A DNA stretch of 64,000 nucleotides from Desulfobulbaceae bacterium (GCA_024637145.1 JAGXFQ010000034.1:1-64000); one strand, 5' to 3'. Positions 16,598 through 25,748 are shown, numbered from the stretch's first letter. The notes: a model not told the origin generated them from the sequence alone. A program made the numbers and translations.

Positions 16598-19237
16598 ATG
16601 GGGCAAAGATATATTCTTGTGGAAAGCGCAGAAAAAAGAGAAGCGCTGGCGGCTGTCTGGCCCACCGGCAAGGGCGAGGTGCTGCTGGTGCCGGCCCTGG
16701 CTGCGGTGGTGGAGACCAAAAATATCGAATACCTGGCCCGGGGGGAGGCGGGTTTTCTCTTTCGGCCCGCCTCCGCCAGCCAGGCGGCCCTGCAGAAAGT
16801 GCTGCAGGATAACGGCGCCGATATCTACCTGGCCTTTGACCGCAGCGACCAGGGGGAGTACAGCAGCTGGCTCTGGACCGGCCTGGTGGCGCAGCTCTCC
16901 AAGGGCTCCCTCTACTGCCGGCGTCTTCATCTGGCCGCCCTTACTGAGGAGGGGATAGAGAGGGCCATGGCCCTGGTGGAGCCCGTTGATGCCGGCCGGG
17001 CCGCCGCCATTTATTTTGCCCACCGCTTTGAGGGCCTGCTGGCCACCCATCTGCAGCGCCTGCTCGGCACCCATACCGGGCCCGGGGGCCTGCCCCTGAC
17101 CATGCCGGTGCTGGCCATCCTGGCCCTGCTGTGGGAGCGGCAGCAGGAGGTCAAGGCCTTTGCCGGGGCGCCCACCTGGCAGGTCAGACTGTCCCTGCAG
17201 GGCCCGGACGGAGAGTTCGGGGTGGACCTCAAAGAGGTGTTTGGGATCAACTGCGACGGCATTATGACAGGCAGAGAGCAGGCCGGAGAGGTTGCCCGTG
17301 ACTTAGCGGGCCAATCTTTTGGCGTGGTTTACCGGCAGGAAAAGGATCTGGAGATCCCCGCCCCTCCCCCCTACACCCTCTATGAACTTATTTTTGACGC
17401 CCATTGCCAACCCCGGATTTCCGTGGCCGAGGCCATGGCCGCGGCCACGAGCCTGGCCACCGGCGTCCTTGTTGCCGGCAAGCGGCAGGCCCTGATTTCT
17501 TCTCTCTATCCGGTGGTCCTCACCAATGAGCAGCCCTTGGTGGAGGGGCTCCAGCAGGAGGTTGCCCAGCGGTTTGGCGGGGAGGCCTTGCAGGGCCGCC
17601 CCCTTGCCGCCCATGGCATCCTGCCCCTGGATCCGCAGCGCCCTCCGGAAGAGCTGGTGGATCTTTCCCCGGCCTGCCGGCAGGTCTATGATCTTGTCTG
17701 GCGCCGCGCCCTGGCCAGCCAGATGCCGGCGGCCAGGGGAAAAGAAGTGACCCTTGGTCTGGTGAATGATACGTATCGGCTGCAGCGAGACTTTCAGGTT
17801 GTTACGGAGCCCGGTTTTCGCCGGATCTATGACCAGGGCTTTGGCGACCTGGTGGGCCCCCAGGTGGCTACGGCGTTGCAGGAGGGTGATGAGGCCCGGG
17901 TTGCCCAGGTGGTTCCTGAACAGCGCTCGGCTGGAGCGCCGGAATGGTATACCCTGCCCGCCCTGGCCGCTGATCTTACTGAACTGGGTATTACCGATGC
18001 GGAAGAAGTGGTGCAGCTGGTGGGTCGGCTGGTGGCAGCCGATTATATCAAGGAGCAGGGCAACGGCGCCCTGCAAGACGGCGCCAATCTCGTTAAGGTG
18101 GTCCAGACCCTGAATCGGGCCTTTCCGGCCATGGCGGGCCTCAATTTTGTGGTCTATTACGGCCAGACCCTTGCCGAAGTGGCCTCTGGCCGCAAGCGTT
18201 TAGCCATGGCCCTTACGCAGTTTGACCAAAATCTGTTCATGCAGGGCAGGCCCCTGGTAAAGATCAAGATGCCCGACGCCCTTCTCCAGCGGGCCTCAAC
18301 ATCAAAAAGCATCATCAAGGGTGGGGGGCTGCCCCCCCGCCCGCAAAAGAAGGCGGCGGCCGGCAAGGAGCCGCACTTTACGGATTTTGCTGAACCAGAA
18401 GCGGCAGGGCCTGGCCAGGAGGCCCTTTCTGATGACAAGGCTTTCCCGCCGGCCCCTTCCCTGACAGAGACAAAACCAGAGGCCATAGCGGCCGGCGCCG
18501 GCCCGGCCGAGGAGCTGCAGCCGGTGGCCGCGGCTGTTGAGGAGCAGACCGGCACCGGTTCCCTCCTGGCCGGGGAGGCCGTCATCCCGGCCGGAGAGGA
18601 AGAAGGGCCGGCGGGCCCGGCGCCGGCCGGGGAAGAGGCGGCTGTTTTTCCGGAAACGGCCCGGCCTGAACTGCCGGAGGAGGAGAGCGTCCCAAAGGAG
18701 CCTGCTGCCGCCCCCGAGCCCAAAAAGCCGTTCCGGGAAGTGGCCCAGGTGGCCACCAGGCCCTGTCCCCAGTGCGGCCGGGCCATGGTTGCCAAGCATG
18801 ACCGCTTTGGCACCTACTGGGCCTGTACCGGGGCGCCGGCCTGCCGCCATACCGAAGGAGAGGCAGGGGAGGAGGATGAGGCGGAAACTCTGGTGTGCCC
18901 CTTGTGTTCTCAGGGCCGGCTGCTGGTCAAGAAGACGCCCACAGGCAAGGATATGTATCTCTGCTCCGATAAGGAGTGCGGATTCATGGCCTGGTCCCGG
19001 CCCCACCCCATCCCTTGCCCCCTCTGTGCTTCCCCCTATCTGGTGGAGAAAAAAGGAGCCCAGGGGCAGGTTGTTCTGCGCTGCCCCAAGGCCGGATGCA
19101 CTTATTGCCGGGAAGTTGCTGGCAGCGATGAAGGGCCTGAGGCGCCGGAGACCAGGAAAAAGGTGGTTGTCCGCCGCCTCAAGGGCAGCGGCAGCGGCGG
19201 CGCTCGGCGCAAGGTGATGGTGCGCCGCAAAAAATGA
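16598..19237 (+). CDS. Degenerate topoisomerase I-like protein with C4 zinc ribbons
   Basis: The 879-residue protein keeps the architecture of bacterial TopA: a Toprim-like start (YILVESAEK), the IA core, and three zinc-ribbon units near the C-terminus (first CPQC near residue 723, then CPLC...CSDKECG, then CPLC...CPKAGC). The active site is damaged. Where TopA has GLITYMRTDS this protein has ALISSLYPVV, so the nucleophilic Tyr and its Arg are replaced. The Toprim TDxDxEGE becomes AFDRSDQGE. A 150-residue Pro/Ala/Glu-rich linker (about 570-715) precedes the ribbons. It probably binds nucleic acid without cleaving it. A true topA would be expected elsewhere. Confidence 0.82.
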   Translation: MGQRYILVESAEKREALAAVWPTGKGEVLLVPALAAVVETKNIEYLARGEAGFLFRPASASQAALQKVLQDNGADIYLAFDRSDQGEYSSWLWTGLVAQLSKGSLYCRRLHLAALTEEGIERAMALVEPVDAGRAAAIYFAHRFEGLLATHLQRLLGTHTGPGGLPLTMPVLAILALLWERQQEVKAFAGAPTWQVRLSLQGPDGEFGVDLKEVFGINCDGIMTGREQAGEVARDLAGQSFGVVYRQEKDLEIPAPPPYTLYELIFDAHCQPRISVAEAMAAATSLATGVLVAGKRQALISSLYPVVLTNEQPLVEGLQQEVAQRFGGEALQGRPLAAHGILPLDPQRPPEELVDLSPACRQVYDLVWRRALASQMPAARGKEVTLGLVNDTYRLQRDFQVVTEPGFRRIYDQGFGDLVGPQVATALQEGDEARVAQVVPEQRSAGAPEWYTLPALAADLTELGITDAEEVVQLVGRLVAADYIKEQGNGALQDGANLVKVVQTLNRAFPAMAGLNFVVYYGQTLAEVASGRKRLAMALTQFDQNLFMQGRPLVKIKMPDALLQRASTSKSIIKGGGLPPRPQKKAAAGKEPHFTDFAEPEAAGPGQEALSDDKAFPPAPSLTETKPEAIAAGAGPAEELQPVAAAVEEQTGTGSLLAGEAVIPAGEEEGPAGPAPAGEEAAVFPETARPELPEEESVPKEPAAAPEPKKPFREVAQVATRPCPQCGRAMVAKHDRFGTYWACTGAPACRHTEGEAGEEDEAETLVCPLCSQGRLLVKKTPTGKDMYLCSDKECGFMAWSRPHPIPCPLCASPYLVEKKGAQGQVVLRCPKAGCTYCREVAGSDEGPEAPETRKKVVVRRLKGSGSGGARRKVMVRRKK

Positions 19238-19245
19238 GCGGGCCT

Positions 19246-19821
19246 TTACTGGTGGAGCTTTTTTAACAGCCAGGCCATGTTCTCCCCCAGGATGCGCATG
19301 GTTTCCATGCCTTCCTGGTCATCCTTGACGTCGCCGGGCTTGAGACCCACCCCGATATTCCAGTAGCTGGAGCTGGGAATGATCATCTCCGAGATGGTGA
19401 AGAGGTGGTTCATGGTGTCAAAGGCGTGCACGGAGCCGGCCCGGCGCATGGCCACCACTGCCGCCCCCACCTTGCGTCGCAAGAGGCCGCCGTTGACGCG
19501 GGACACATAACCGGCCCGGTCGATGAGGGCCTTGATTTCCGTGGAGACATCGGCGAAATAGGTGGGCGAGCCAAGCAGAATGCCGTCAGCGGCAATCATC
19601 TTCTCTATATATTCATTCATCTTGTCGTCGTCATTGGCGCAGCGTTTGTTTTTTGCCTTCAGGCATTTCATACACGCCGTGCAGCCCTGCACCAACTGGC
19701 CGCCCAGCTGCAGGGTCTCGGTCTCGATACCCGCTTTTTCCAGTTCAGCAAGGACCCTCTGCAGGAGGATGGAGGTGTTGCCGCCCTGGCGGGGACTACC
19801 GTTGATGGCGATGACTTTCAT
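19246..19821 (-). CDS. Flavodoxin-fold NAD(P)H-dependent reductase
   Basis: The 191-residue protein begins MKVIAINGSPRQGGNTSIL, the FMN-phosphate loop of the NADPH-dependent FMN reductase / iron-sulfur flavoprotein family. The segment GCTACMKCLKAKNKRC supplies four Cys in the place where such proteins carry a [4Fe-4S] site. GSPTYFADVSTEIKALIDR is the second conserved block. The ATG at 19821 has AAGGAG 6 bases upstream, so the 23-residue extension allowed by the open frame is unlikely. It probably moves electrons between NAD(P)H or ferredoxin and small acceptors. The substrate is unknown. Confidence 0.85.
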   Translation of the reverse strand: MKVIAINGSPRQGGNTSILLQRVLAELEKAGIETETLQLGGQLVQGCTACMKCLKAKNKRCANDDDKMNEYIEKMIAADGILLGSPTYFADVSTEIKALIDRAGYVSRVNGGLLRRKVGAAVVAMRRAGSVHAFDTMNHLFTISEMIIPSSSYWNIGVGLKPGDVKDDQEGMETMRILGENMAWLLKKLHQ

Positions 19822-19923
19822 GGGGAACTCCTTCTCATTTTTTTTAACCACATAAGAGCACAGTGAGGAGGGCATCTTCCTGGTAACCATGCCTTGCCTC
19901 AGCTGCGCTCGTAACCTTTTGTG

Positions 19924-20052
19924 TAACTGCTCACCCCCATGGTCACCTCAATTACAATAACCACCGGAGTTGTAATTGCTTGGCGGGTGCCGGAGATTTT
20001 CGCGATCAAGCCGGCCTGATCGCGGGAAGATTCGGTAGCCTGTGAGCAGTTA
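19924..20052. repeat. Nested-palindrome (MITE-like) element
   Basis: Perfect 11-base terminal inverted repeats (TAACTGCTCAC at 19924-19934, GTGAGCAGTTA at 20042-20052) enclose two further palindromes. The first is AATTACAA/TTGTAATT (19950-19957 with 19970-19977). The second is CGCGATCA...TGATCGCG (20001-20024). The whole 129-base unit can fold into a three-way structure. Its right end overlaps the TAA of the TPR-methyltransferase gene. No coding capacity is seen. It has the form of a non-autonomous mobile element or a structured 3' UTR. Confidence 0.65.
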
Positions 20053-21342
20053 GCATTTTGAAACCGTAAGCAGGTAGAGATTGCCGGTGATCCAGGCCCC
20101 TTCCTCCTGGCGGATATTTGCGGCCCGCACCTGGAGCATTGTGAAGCCGTGCTCATGGGCCAGCTCCCGGATGTAGCTTTCAGCGTGGCCGTAGCGGCCC
20201 ATGGGCTTCAGGCAGAAGCCCTGGCCGGCCAGCTCCGTGGAAAAGAGAAAGAGGCCGCCCGGGGCGGCCCGCTCTTTGACCAGGGAGAAAATCTCACGGA
20301 GATCACCTATATAGACAAAAACATCAGCGGCCACAAAGAGGTCAAAGAAGGCGGTGCCTTTTTTGAGGTAGGAGCAGATGTCTGTCTCGTAGAGCCGGTC
20401 GTAGAGGCCTTTTTTGCCGGCCACCTCAAGCATCTTGGGGGAGAGGTCCAGGCCGGTGAGCTCTTCGGTGAGATCCACAAAGGCCTCGCCGGAGAGACCG
20501 GTGCCGCAGCCCATGTCCAGGGTGGCCGGCAAGGGGTGGCTCTCTTGACTGATCAGCATCTCCCGGAGCTGGCTGGGAATGGTGTAGCCCAGCTTTTCCA
20601 CCAGGCTCTCGTCATAATGTTCGGAAAAACTATCAAAGACCGAGCGGATATAGGTGTCCGGGGCGGCGGCGGTGGTTGTGCCGGTGAGGGCGGCCAGCAT
20701 ATGGGTGGCCATGGTGGCGTTGTGGTCCAGGGCGATCAGTTTATGGTAGATGGCGATGGCCTTGTCCACTTCTCTTTCCATGTGATAGAGATAGCCGAGA
20801 TTGTTTAAGGCCTGGGGGTGGTCGGGGTTAGCGGCCACCACTTTTTCAAAGAACCAGATGCTGTCGGCATGGTGGTGCATGTCCTTGCAGAGGACCCCCA
20901 GATTGTAGAGGACATCCTCGGCATTCGGGGTGAGGGCCAGCACCTTTTGATAGCAGCTGAAGGCCTTATCCAGTTGCCCTAGTTTTTTCCTGGTCAGGGC
21001 CAGGTTGAAGAAGATGTCGGCGTCCTCAGGGCAGAGTCTGGCCGCCTCTTCATAGGCCTGCGCCGCCCGGGGGTACTCTTGCTGCTCAAAGAGGATGACT
21101 CCCAGGTTGTAATGGGCCGGGGCTGCCTGGGGGGCCAGGGTTATGACTTGGCTGAACCAGTGGCCGGCCTCATTCAATTGGCCCTCTTGGAAAAAGAGCA
21201 GGGCCAGGAGGTAGCACAGCTCCGGGTTGTCCGGGTCGTGGGCCAGCAGGGCCTGATACCCGGCCAGGGCCTGCTGGAAATCGCCATCCTGGTGGAATTG
21301 GCGGGTCTGGTCAAAGAGATTGATGGTTGCTGATGTCGTCAT
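20050..21342 (-). CDS. TPR-repeat protein with SAM-dependent methyltransferase domain
   Basis: Residues 1 to about 225 are six or so tetratricopeptide repeats (for example APAHYNLGVILFEQQEYPRAAQAYEEA). Residues about 235-430 form a class I methyltransferase with motif I LDMGCGTGLSGEA near 272 and a later DLFVAADVFVYIGD. It most resembles predicted TPR-methyltransferases of proteobacteria whose substrates are unknown; the TPR part probably recruits the target. The 3' end is overlapped by the palindromic element, which supplies the stop codon. It follows the PLD gene and the flavoprotein gene on the same strand, with a 49-base gap to the next gene downstream in coordinates. Confidence 0.87.
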   Translation of the reverse strand: MTTSATINLFDQTRQFHQDGDFQQALAGYQALLAHDPDNPELCYLLALLFFQEGQLNEAGHWFSQVITLAPQAAPAHYNLGVILFEQQEYPRAAQAYEEAARLCPEDADIFFNLALTRKKLGQLDKAFSCYQKVLALTPNAEDVLYNLGVLCKDMHHHADSIWFFEKVVAANPDHPQALNNLGYLYHMEREVDKAIAIYHKLIALDHNATMATHMLAALTGTTTAAAPDTYIRSVFDSFSEHYDESLVEKLGYTIPSQLREMLISQESHPLPATLDMGCGTGLSGEAFVDLTEELTGLDLSPKMLEVAGKKGLYDRLYETDICSYLKKGTAFFDLFVAADVFVYIGDLREIFSLVKERAAPGGLFLFSTELAGQGFCLKPMGRYGHAESYIRELAHEHGFTMLQVRAANIRQEEGAWITGNLYLLTVSKC

Positions 21343-21391
21343 AAATAGAGTGGAGGATTTTTGTGTTTGTGGAGGTGGTTAAGGCCTTTTT

Positions 21392-22210
21392 TTAACGGGG
21401 AGCCTCTGTTTCGATGGTGGCCAGGTAGGCGAGTAATTCCCCGGCCAGGGCCCGGTTGTCCAGCAGCAGGCTCAGCTCATGGTTGAAGGCCAGTGCCGAA
21501 TGGGTGAAATTGTGGCTGCCCACAAAAGAGAACCGCTTGTCAATGATGACCATTTTGGTGTGGGTGGTTTTTGCCAGCGCATCAAAACGGACCGTGATGT
21601 TCTCCTGCTGCAGCTGCTTGGCAAGGCTCTGGTTTTCCCGGTTCAGGAAGTCGTTATAGCTAGATTTTTCCAGAACGATCCGCACCTGCACCCCGCGGCG
21701 GCCGGCCTTGGTCAACTCCTCCACCAGCAGGGCCGGCCTGTTCTGTGCCGATTTGGTGGTCTTGAAGAGATACATGGCCATGTCAATCCGCTGGTGGGCG
21801 TCTTTGATGAAGTTGATCAGCACCGGGAAATAGTCCTGGTCGGTGAGCAGCATCACCTGGCTGCCTCCAAAGACCGCTTGCCCTTGCCGGCTGGAAAGGG
21901 CGGGAAGAGCCAGGTGGGGGAGGATGGCCGCCACCGACTTGGGGCCCAGGTTCTCCACCGCCAGCAAATCCTCACCCCGGCCAAAAGGGCCGTGGAGCTC
22001 TCTGTGGCGGACAATGGCCCGGGCCCGGTTGGTGCCGATATAGGGCAGGGTGGCCAGTTCTTCCACCAGGGCCGTATTAATGTTGATCTGGCCCGCTGCG
22101 GCCTGGCCGAGGAAAAGGATGAGGCAGGGAGGCAGCAGCAAGAGCCAAAAGAAAAAGCCCAGCCCTTGCCGGCGGCCCCTTGCCGCCTGGGTATTTGGTG
22201 AAGACGCCAT
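21392..22210 (-). CDS. Helix-hairpin-helix plus phospholipase D-like nuclease, exported
   Basis: An N-terminal hydrophobic segment (LGFFFWLLLLPPCLILFLGQAAAG) looks like a signal peptide or anchor. A ComEA-like helix-hairpin-helix region follows (ININTALVEELATLPYIGTNRARAIV...), then a PLD domain with one HKD motif, HTKMVIID, and the GSHNFTHSA loop. Single-HKD proteins dimerise to form the active site, as in Nuc nucleases. An extracytoplasmic DNA-degrading or DNA-binding role is inferred. The ATG at 22210 (GAGG upstream) is preferred over 22246, which would overlap the upstream gene by 16 bases. Confidence 0.82.
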   Translation of the reverse strand: MASSPNTQAARGRRQGLGFFFWLLLLPPCLILFLGQAAAGQININTALVEELATLPYIGTNRARAIVRHRELHGPFGRGEDLLAVENLGPKSVAAILPHLALPALSSRQGQAVFGGSQVMLLTDQDYFPVLINFIKDAHQRIDMAMYLFKTTKSAQNRPALLVEELTKAGRRGVQVRIVLEKSSYNDFLNRENQSLAKQLQQENITVRFDALAKTTHTKMVIIDKRFSFVGSHNFTHSALAFNHELSLLLDNRALAGELLAYLATIETEAPR

Positions 22211-22230
22211 GATTATGCCTCTGCCCCGGC

Positions 22231-23955
22231 CTATTTGGCAGGCCACCAGCTGGGCTCCATGCGGGTGATGACGTTGAAGCCGCCCCCCAGGACCAGGGTG
22301 TTGGTGAGGCCCACGGAGTCGAGAAATACCTGGGTCTCGTAGGAGCGGGTGCCGGCGTCACAGATAATGATCAGGGTCTTGTCCCGGGGCAGATCCTGGT
22401 GGTTGGCGCGGACCTGGTCATAGGCAAGTTCCAGCCAGGCGGCCCCGAATTTTTCCTTAAAGGCCTTGGTCTCAGCAGGATGCCTGATGTCGAGAGCCAG
22501 CCAGTCGGGCCGGCCGCTCAAATCATTCATCCAGGCCAGAAAGTCGGGGATGGCAAGGTTGCGCTGCCTGTTCATCTGCATATTGTCGGCCACATTGGCG
22601 GCGCTGTTGAGAGCGTCCAGGGCGGTGGCAAAGGGGGGCGCATAGGCCATTTCGCAGAGGCTGAAATCGTCAATGGTGCCGTTTTTGGCGATGAGGGCGG
22701 CGGCTGCGTCGATACGGGTCAGCACCGCGTCATTCATGGGGCCGAAACCCTGAACCCCCAGGACCCGGCGGCTGCGGCGGTCAAAGACCATCTGCAGGGG
22801 GATCTTGGCCTCGTTGGGGAAGAAATGGGCCCGGTCAGAGGGGGCGGTGATGGCGGCATCCGCATCAAAACCGGCGGCGCGGGCCGACTCCAGGGAGAGG
22901 CCGGTGGCGCCGATGGAGCGCTCAAAGGCCTTCATGATAAAGGAGCCCATGGCGCCGGGATAGGTGGAGGGGATGCCGGCCAGGTTGTCAGCCACGATGC
23001 GGCCTTCGCGGTTGGCCAGGGAGCCCAGGGGGGCCGTAAATTTCTGGCCGGAAACCATGTGGGTGACCTCAATGCAGTCACCGGCGGCATAGATGTTGGG
23101 GTCCGAGGTCTGCAGGCGGTTGTTCACCACGATGCCGAAAGGTGAGACCAGCAGCCCGGCATCGTGGGCCAGCTGGCTGCGGGGCCTGACCCCGGTGGCC
23201 ATGATGACGATGTCCGTTTCCAGGGTCCGGTGGGGGGTTACCACCTTGCAGGCCCGGCCGTTGTCATCGGCAATAATCTCTGAGGCGCCTTCGCCGGTGT
23301 GGATGTGGACGCCCATGGCCTCCATATGCCTCTGCAGCATGGTGGAGAACCAGGGGTCGATGATCCGCGGCAACAGCTGGGGCATGAACTCGACAACCGA
23401 GGTCTCCACTCCCCACAGATCGGTAAAGGCCTCGGCCATCTCCAGACCGATGGCGCCGCCGCCGATCACCACCGCCCTGCCGATCTTGCCGGTGGCCAGT
23501 TGCTGCTTGATGGCAATGGCCTTGTGCAGGTCGCTGATGGTGTAGACCCCCTCAAGTTCAGCGCCGGGGATGGGCAGGACAAAGGGCTGGCTGCCCGTGG
23601 CAATGACCAGCTTGTCATAGGGGATAGTGTCCTTGGTGCCGCTCTTGAGATCCTCCACCTCAAGGCATTTGGCCTTGCGGTCGATGGCCAGACAGCGGGT
23701 CAGGGTGCGGACCTGGATGCCCTTGGCGCGCAGGAAGAAATCCTCGTTGCGGGTCATGTGGAAGCTGGTCTTGCGCAGCTCGTCCTCATCGGCCACGTCA
23801 CCGGAGACATAGTAGGGGATGCCGCAGCCGCCGTAGGAGATCAGGCTGTCCTGATCAACAACGGTGATTTCCGCATCCGGCATCAGCCGTTTGGCCCGGC
23901 ATGCTGTTTTGGGCCCGGCAGCAACGCCGCCCACAATAACAATTTTCTCTCCCAT
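22231..23955 (-). CDS. FAD-dependent persulfide/CoA-disulfide reductase with rhodanese domain
   Basis: The 574-residue protein starts with a dinucleotide fold (KIVIVGGVAAGPKTA) and has the redox Cys in SYGGCGIPYY at residue 44. It has a second NAD-binding motif (VVIGGGAIGLEMAEA) and a C-terminal rhodanese domain whose loop CDAGTRSYE contains a Cys near residue 530. This is the layout of CoA-disulfide reductases and of the NADH-dependent persulfide reductase (Npsr) of Shewanella, which reduces sulfane sulfur to sulfide. In this organism a role in persulfide or zero-valent sulfur reduction is likely but inferred. AGGAGGG lies upstream of the ATG. The PLD gene follows in the same direction. Confidence 0.9.
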   Translation of the reverse strand: MGEKIVIVGGVAAGPKTACRAKRLMPDAEITVVDQDSLISYGGCGIPYYVSGDVADEDELRKTSFHMTRNEDFFLRAKGIQVRTLTRCLAIDRKAKCLEVEDLKSGTKDTIPYDKLVIATGSQPFVLPIPGAELEGVYTISDLHKAIAIKQQLATGKIGRAVVIGGGAIGLEMAEAFTDLWGVETSVVEFMPQLLPRIIDPWFSTMLQRHMEAMGVHIHTGEGASEIIADDNGRACKVVTPHRTLETDIVIMATGVRPRSQLAHDAGLLVSPFGIVVNNRLQTSDPNIYAAGDCIEVTHMVSGQKFTAPLGSLANREGRIVADNLAGIPSTYPGAMGSFIMKAFERSIGATGLSLESARAAGFDADAAITAPSDRAHFFPNEAKIPLQMVFDRRSRRVLGVQGFGPMNDAVLTRIDAAAALIAKNGTIDDFSLCEMAYAPPFATALDALNSAANVADNMQMNRQRNLAIPDFLAWMNDLSGRPDWLALDIRHPAETKAFKEKFGAAWLELAYDQVRANHQDLPRDKTLIIICDAGTRSYETQVFLDSVGLTNTLVLGGGFNVITRMEPSWWPAK

Positions 23956-24167
23956 GTTCCTATCCCTCCTAAGGCGTAAGAATATATTTTAAAAGGCAGC
24001 TGATAAACAAGGTTTAAAAAAAACAAAGTCACCGGAAAAATAGGGGAAAAGAGCCCTTTGGTAAGACTTTTTTTGTCTGGAAATCAGCAAACGATGAACA
24101 ATATCGTGATTGCCTGGGACTGTCAATGTTCGCGGGAAAGAATATTAGCGAACCCTTAAATTCTTCC

Positions 24168-24205
24168 TTGACAGGCCGCGGGCAGGGCTGTAGATATGAG
24201 CATAT
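24168..24205 (+). promoter_or_regulatory. Promoter and possible operator upstream of the DUF302 gene
   Basis: TTGACA (24168-24173), a 17-base spacer and TAGATA (24191-24196) form a good promoter. A perfect palindrome ATATGAGCATAT (24194-24205) overlaps the -10 box. Its ATATG...CATAT form recalls operators of some ArsR/SmtB-type repressors, and the position would block RNA polymerase. No regulator gene lies next to it except the DUF134 gene further down. Confidence 0.5.
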
Positions 24206-24264
24206 GCACACAATGTAAGGGTTTCTTTTGATCTCCAATGTGAAATATCTGTCAGGAGGGTGTC

Positions 24265-24675
24265 ATGCAAAAAGATCAGGTTTATGCCACGGAAACATCA
24301 AAAAGCACCAAGGAGTTTGCGCAATCGTTGGGTGCAGTCGCCAAGAAATATGGCTTTGTAATCCATAATGAAAACAATATGGATATGGCCCATTCCTTTG
24401 GGAAGCATGGTGCGGAGGTTGCCGAGGGATTTGATCTGCACATGATCCAGATCTGTAAGCCGGAAAAGGCGGCCAAGAGTTTGAGCGGCAACCCTGAACG
24501 CGCCATTCTTATGCCGAAATTCATTATGACCTTCACTAAAGACGGTAAAACCCAGATTCGTTTCTTAAGCTTCAGCGAGGCGAATATTCGGGCCGTGGTT
24601 GATGATGATCTCTTCCCTGCCTCTCTCGTCGAAACATTTGCGAAGATCCGTTCCATGATAGATGAGGCCAGATAA
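24265..24675 (+). CDS. DUF302-family protein
   Basis: This 136-residue cytoplasmic-looking protein has the DUF302 pattern: KEFAQSLGAVAKKYGFVIHNENNMDMA, then FDLHMIQICKPEKAAKSLS and PERAILMPKFIMTF. DUF302 proteins are small alpha/beta folds of unknown function that often lie beside transporters and redox genes in anaerobes. GGAGGG precedes the ATG. A terminator-like hairpin follows (24674-24722) before the BASS transporter gene, so the two genes may be expressed at different levels from one promoter. Confidence 0.87.
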   Translation: MQKDQVYATETSKSTKEFAQSLGAVAKKYGFVIHNENNMDMAHSFGKHGAEVAEGFDLHMIQICKPEKAAKSLSGNPERAILMPKFIMTFTKDGKTQIRFLSFSEANIRAVVDDDLFPASLVETFAKIRSMIDEAR

Positions 24676-24722
24676 AAAAGGGGCGGCACTCCGGAGCTTG
24701 CCAGACGCGCACACCCCTTTTT
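24674..24722 (+). terminator. Terminator-like hairpin after the DUF302 gene
   Basis: AAAAAGGGG and CCCCTTTTT pair at the ends of a 49-base hairpin whose interior can also pair (GGCACTCC.../...GCC). A short T-run follows. It lies between the DUF302 gene and the transporter gene. Confidence 0.6.
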
Positions 24723-24761
24723 GGCTTCCTCGATTCTTCATTTTCAATTCCCGGTGTCTTC

Positions 24762-25748
24762 ATGTGGAAATTTCTTATAAAAATAAATAAAAACCTGATC
24801 TACGCCATCCCGACCTTAATGGTGGCAGGGTTTTTTGTCGGAGCCAATGGTGATCCGGCCCTGGTGCAGAAGCTGAAGTCGTGGATTATGCCGCTGACCT
24901 TTCTCATGGTCTACCCCATGATGGTCACTCTCAATATCAAACATCTGCGCCAGGGGCTGCAGAATGTCAAGCTCCAGGTCTTGACCCAGGCAATAAATTT
25001 CGGGGTGATCCCCTTTGTGGCCTATGGTCTGGGCCTCCGGTTCTTCCCGGCCCAGCCCTATATGGCCTTGGGACTCCTGCTCGCCTCCCTGCTTCCCACC
25101 AGTGGCATGACCATCTCCTGGACCGGTTTTGCCAAGGGCAATATGGGCGCGGCCATCAATATGACGGTGATCGGCCTGACCCTGGGCTCTCTGGCGACTC
25201 CCTTTTACGTCAAGGCCCTTTTGGGGGCCAAGGTGGACGTTAATGTCATGCTGGTGGTAAAGCAGATTCTTCTCATTGTCTTTATCCCCATGCTCCTGGG
25301 TTATATAACCAGAACCGCCCTGCTTAAAAAATATTCCATGGCGGAGTTCAAAGAAAAGATAGCGCCTCGTTTTCCGGCCCTCTCCACCGTGGGAGTCCTG
25401 GGGATCGTCTTTGTGGCCATGGCCCTGAAGGCCAAAACCGTGATGACAAATCCGGCAATCCTGGGCACAATTTTGGTGCCGGTTTTGATCATTTATATCC
25501 TTAATTTTTCGCTCTCTACCCTTGTCGGTAAACTTATGTTTAAGCGGGGTGACGCCATCGCCCTGGTCTATGGCACGGTCATGCGCAACCTCTCCATTGC
25601 CCTGGCCATTGCCATCAATGCCTTTGGCGAGGCCGGCGCCAACGCCGCCCTGGTTATTGCCCTCTCCTATATTGTCCAGGTGCAGTCTGCAGCCTGGTAT
25701 GTCAAATTGACAGAGCCGATTTTCGGACCAGCCACTGATGAGGCATAA
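24762..25748 (+). CDS. Bile acid:sodium symporter (BASS) family transporter
   Basis: The 328-residue protein has about nine or ten hydrophobic segments and the BASS/ACR3 superfamily signatures LPTSGMTISWTGFAKGNMGAA (near residue 110) and GTVMRNLSIALAIAIN in the second half. ACR3 arsenite exporters have a conserved Cys in the fourth helix; none is seen at the equivalent place. The substrate could be an organic anion or an oxyanion. It sits between DUF302 and NifX-like genes. The substrate cannot be stated from sequence. Confidence 0.86.
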   Translation: MWKFLIKINKNLIYAIPTLMVAGFFVGANGDPALVQKLKSWIMPLTFLMVYPMMVTLNIKHLRQGLQNVKLQVLTQAINFGVIPFVAYGLGLRFFPAQPYMALGLLLASLLPTSGMTISWTGFAKGNMGAAINMTVIGLTLGSLATPFYVKALLGAKVDVNVMLVVKQILLIVFIPMLLGYITRTALLKKYSMAEFKEKIAPRFPALSTVGVLGIVFVAMALKAKTVMTNPAILGTILVPVLIIYILNFSLSTLVGKLMFKRGDAIALVYGTVMRNLSIALAIAINAFGEAGANAALVIALSYIVQVQSAAWYVKLTEPIFGPATDEA

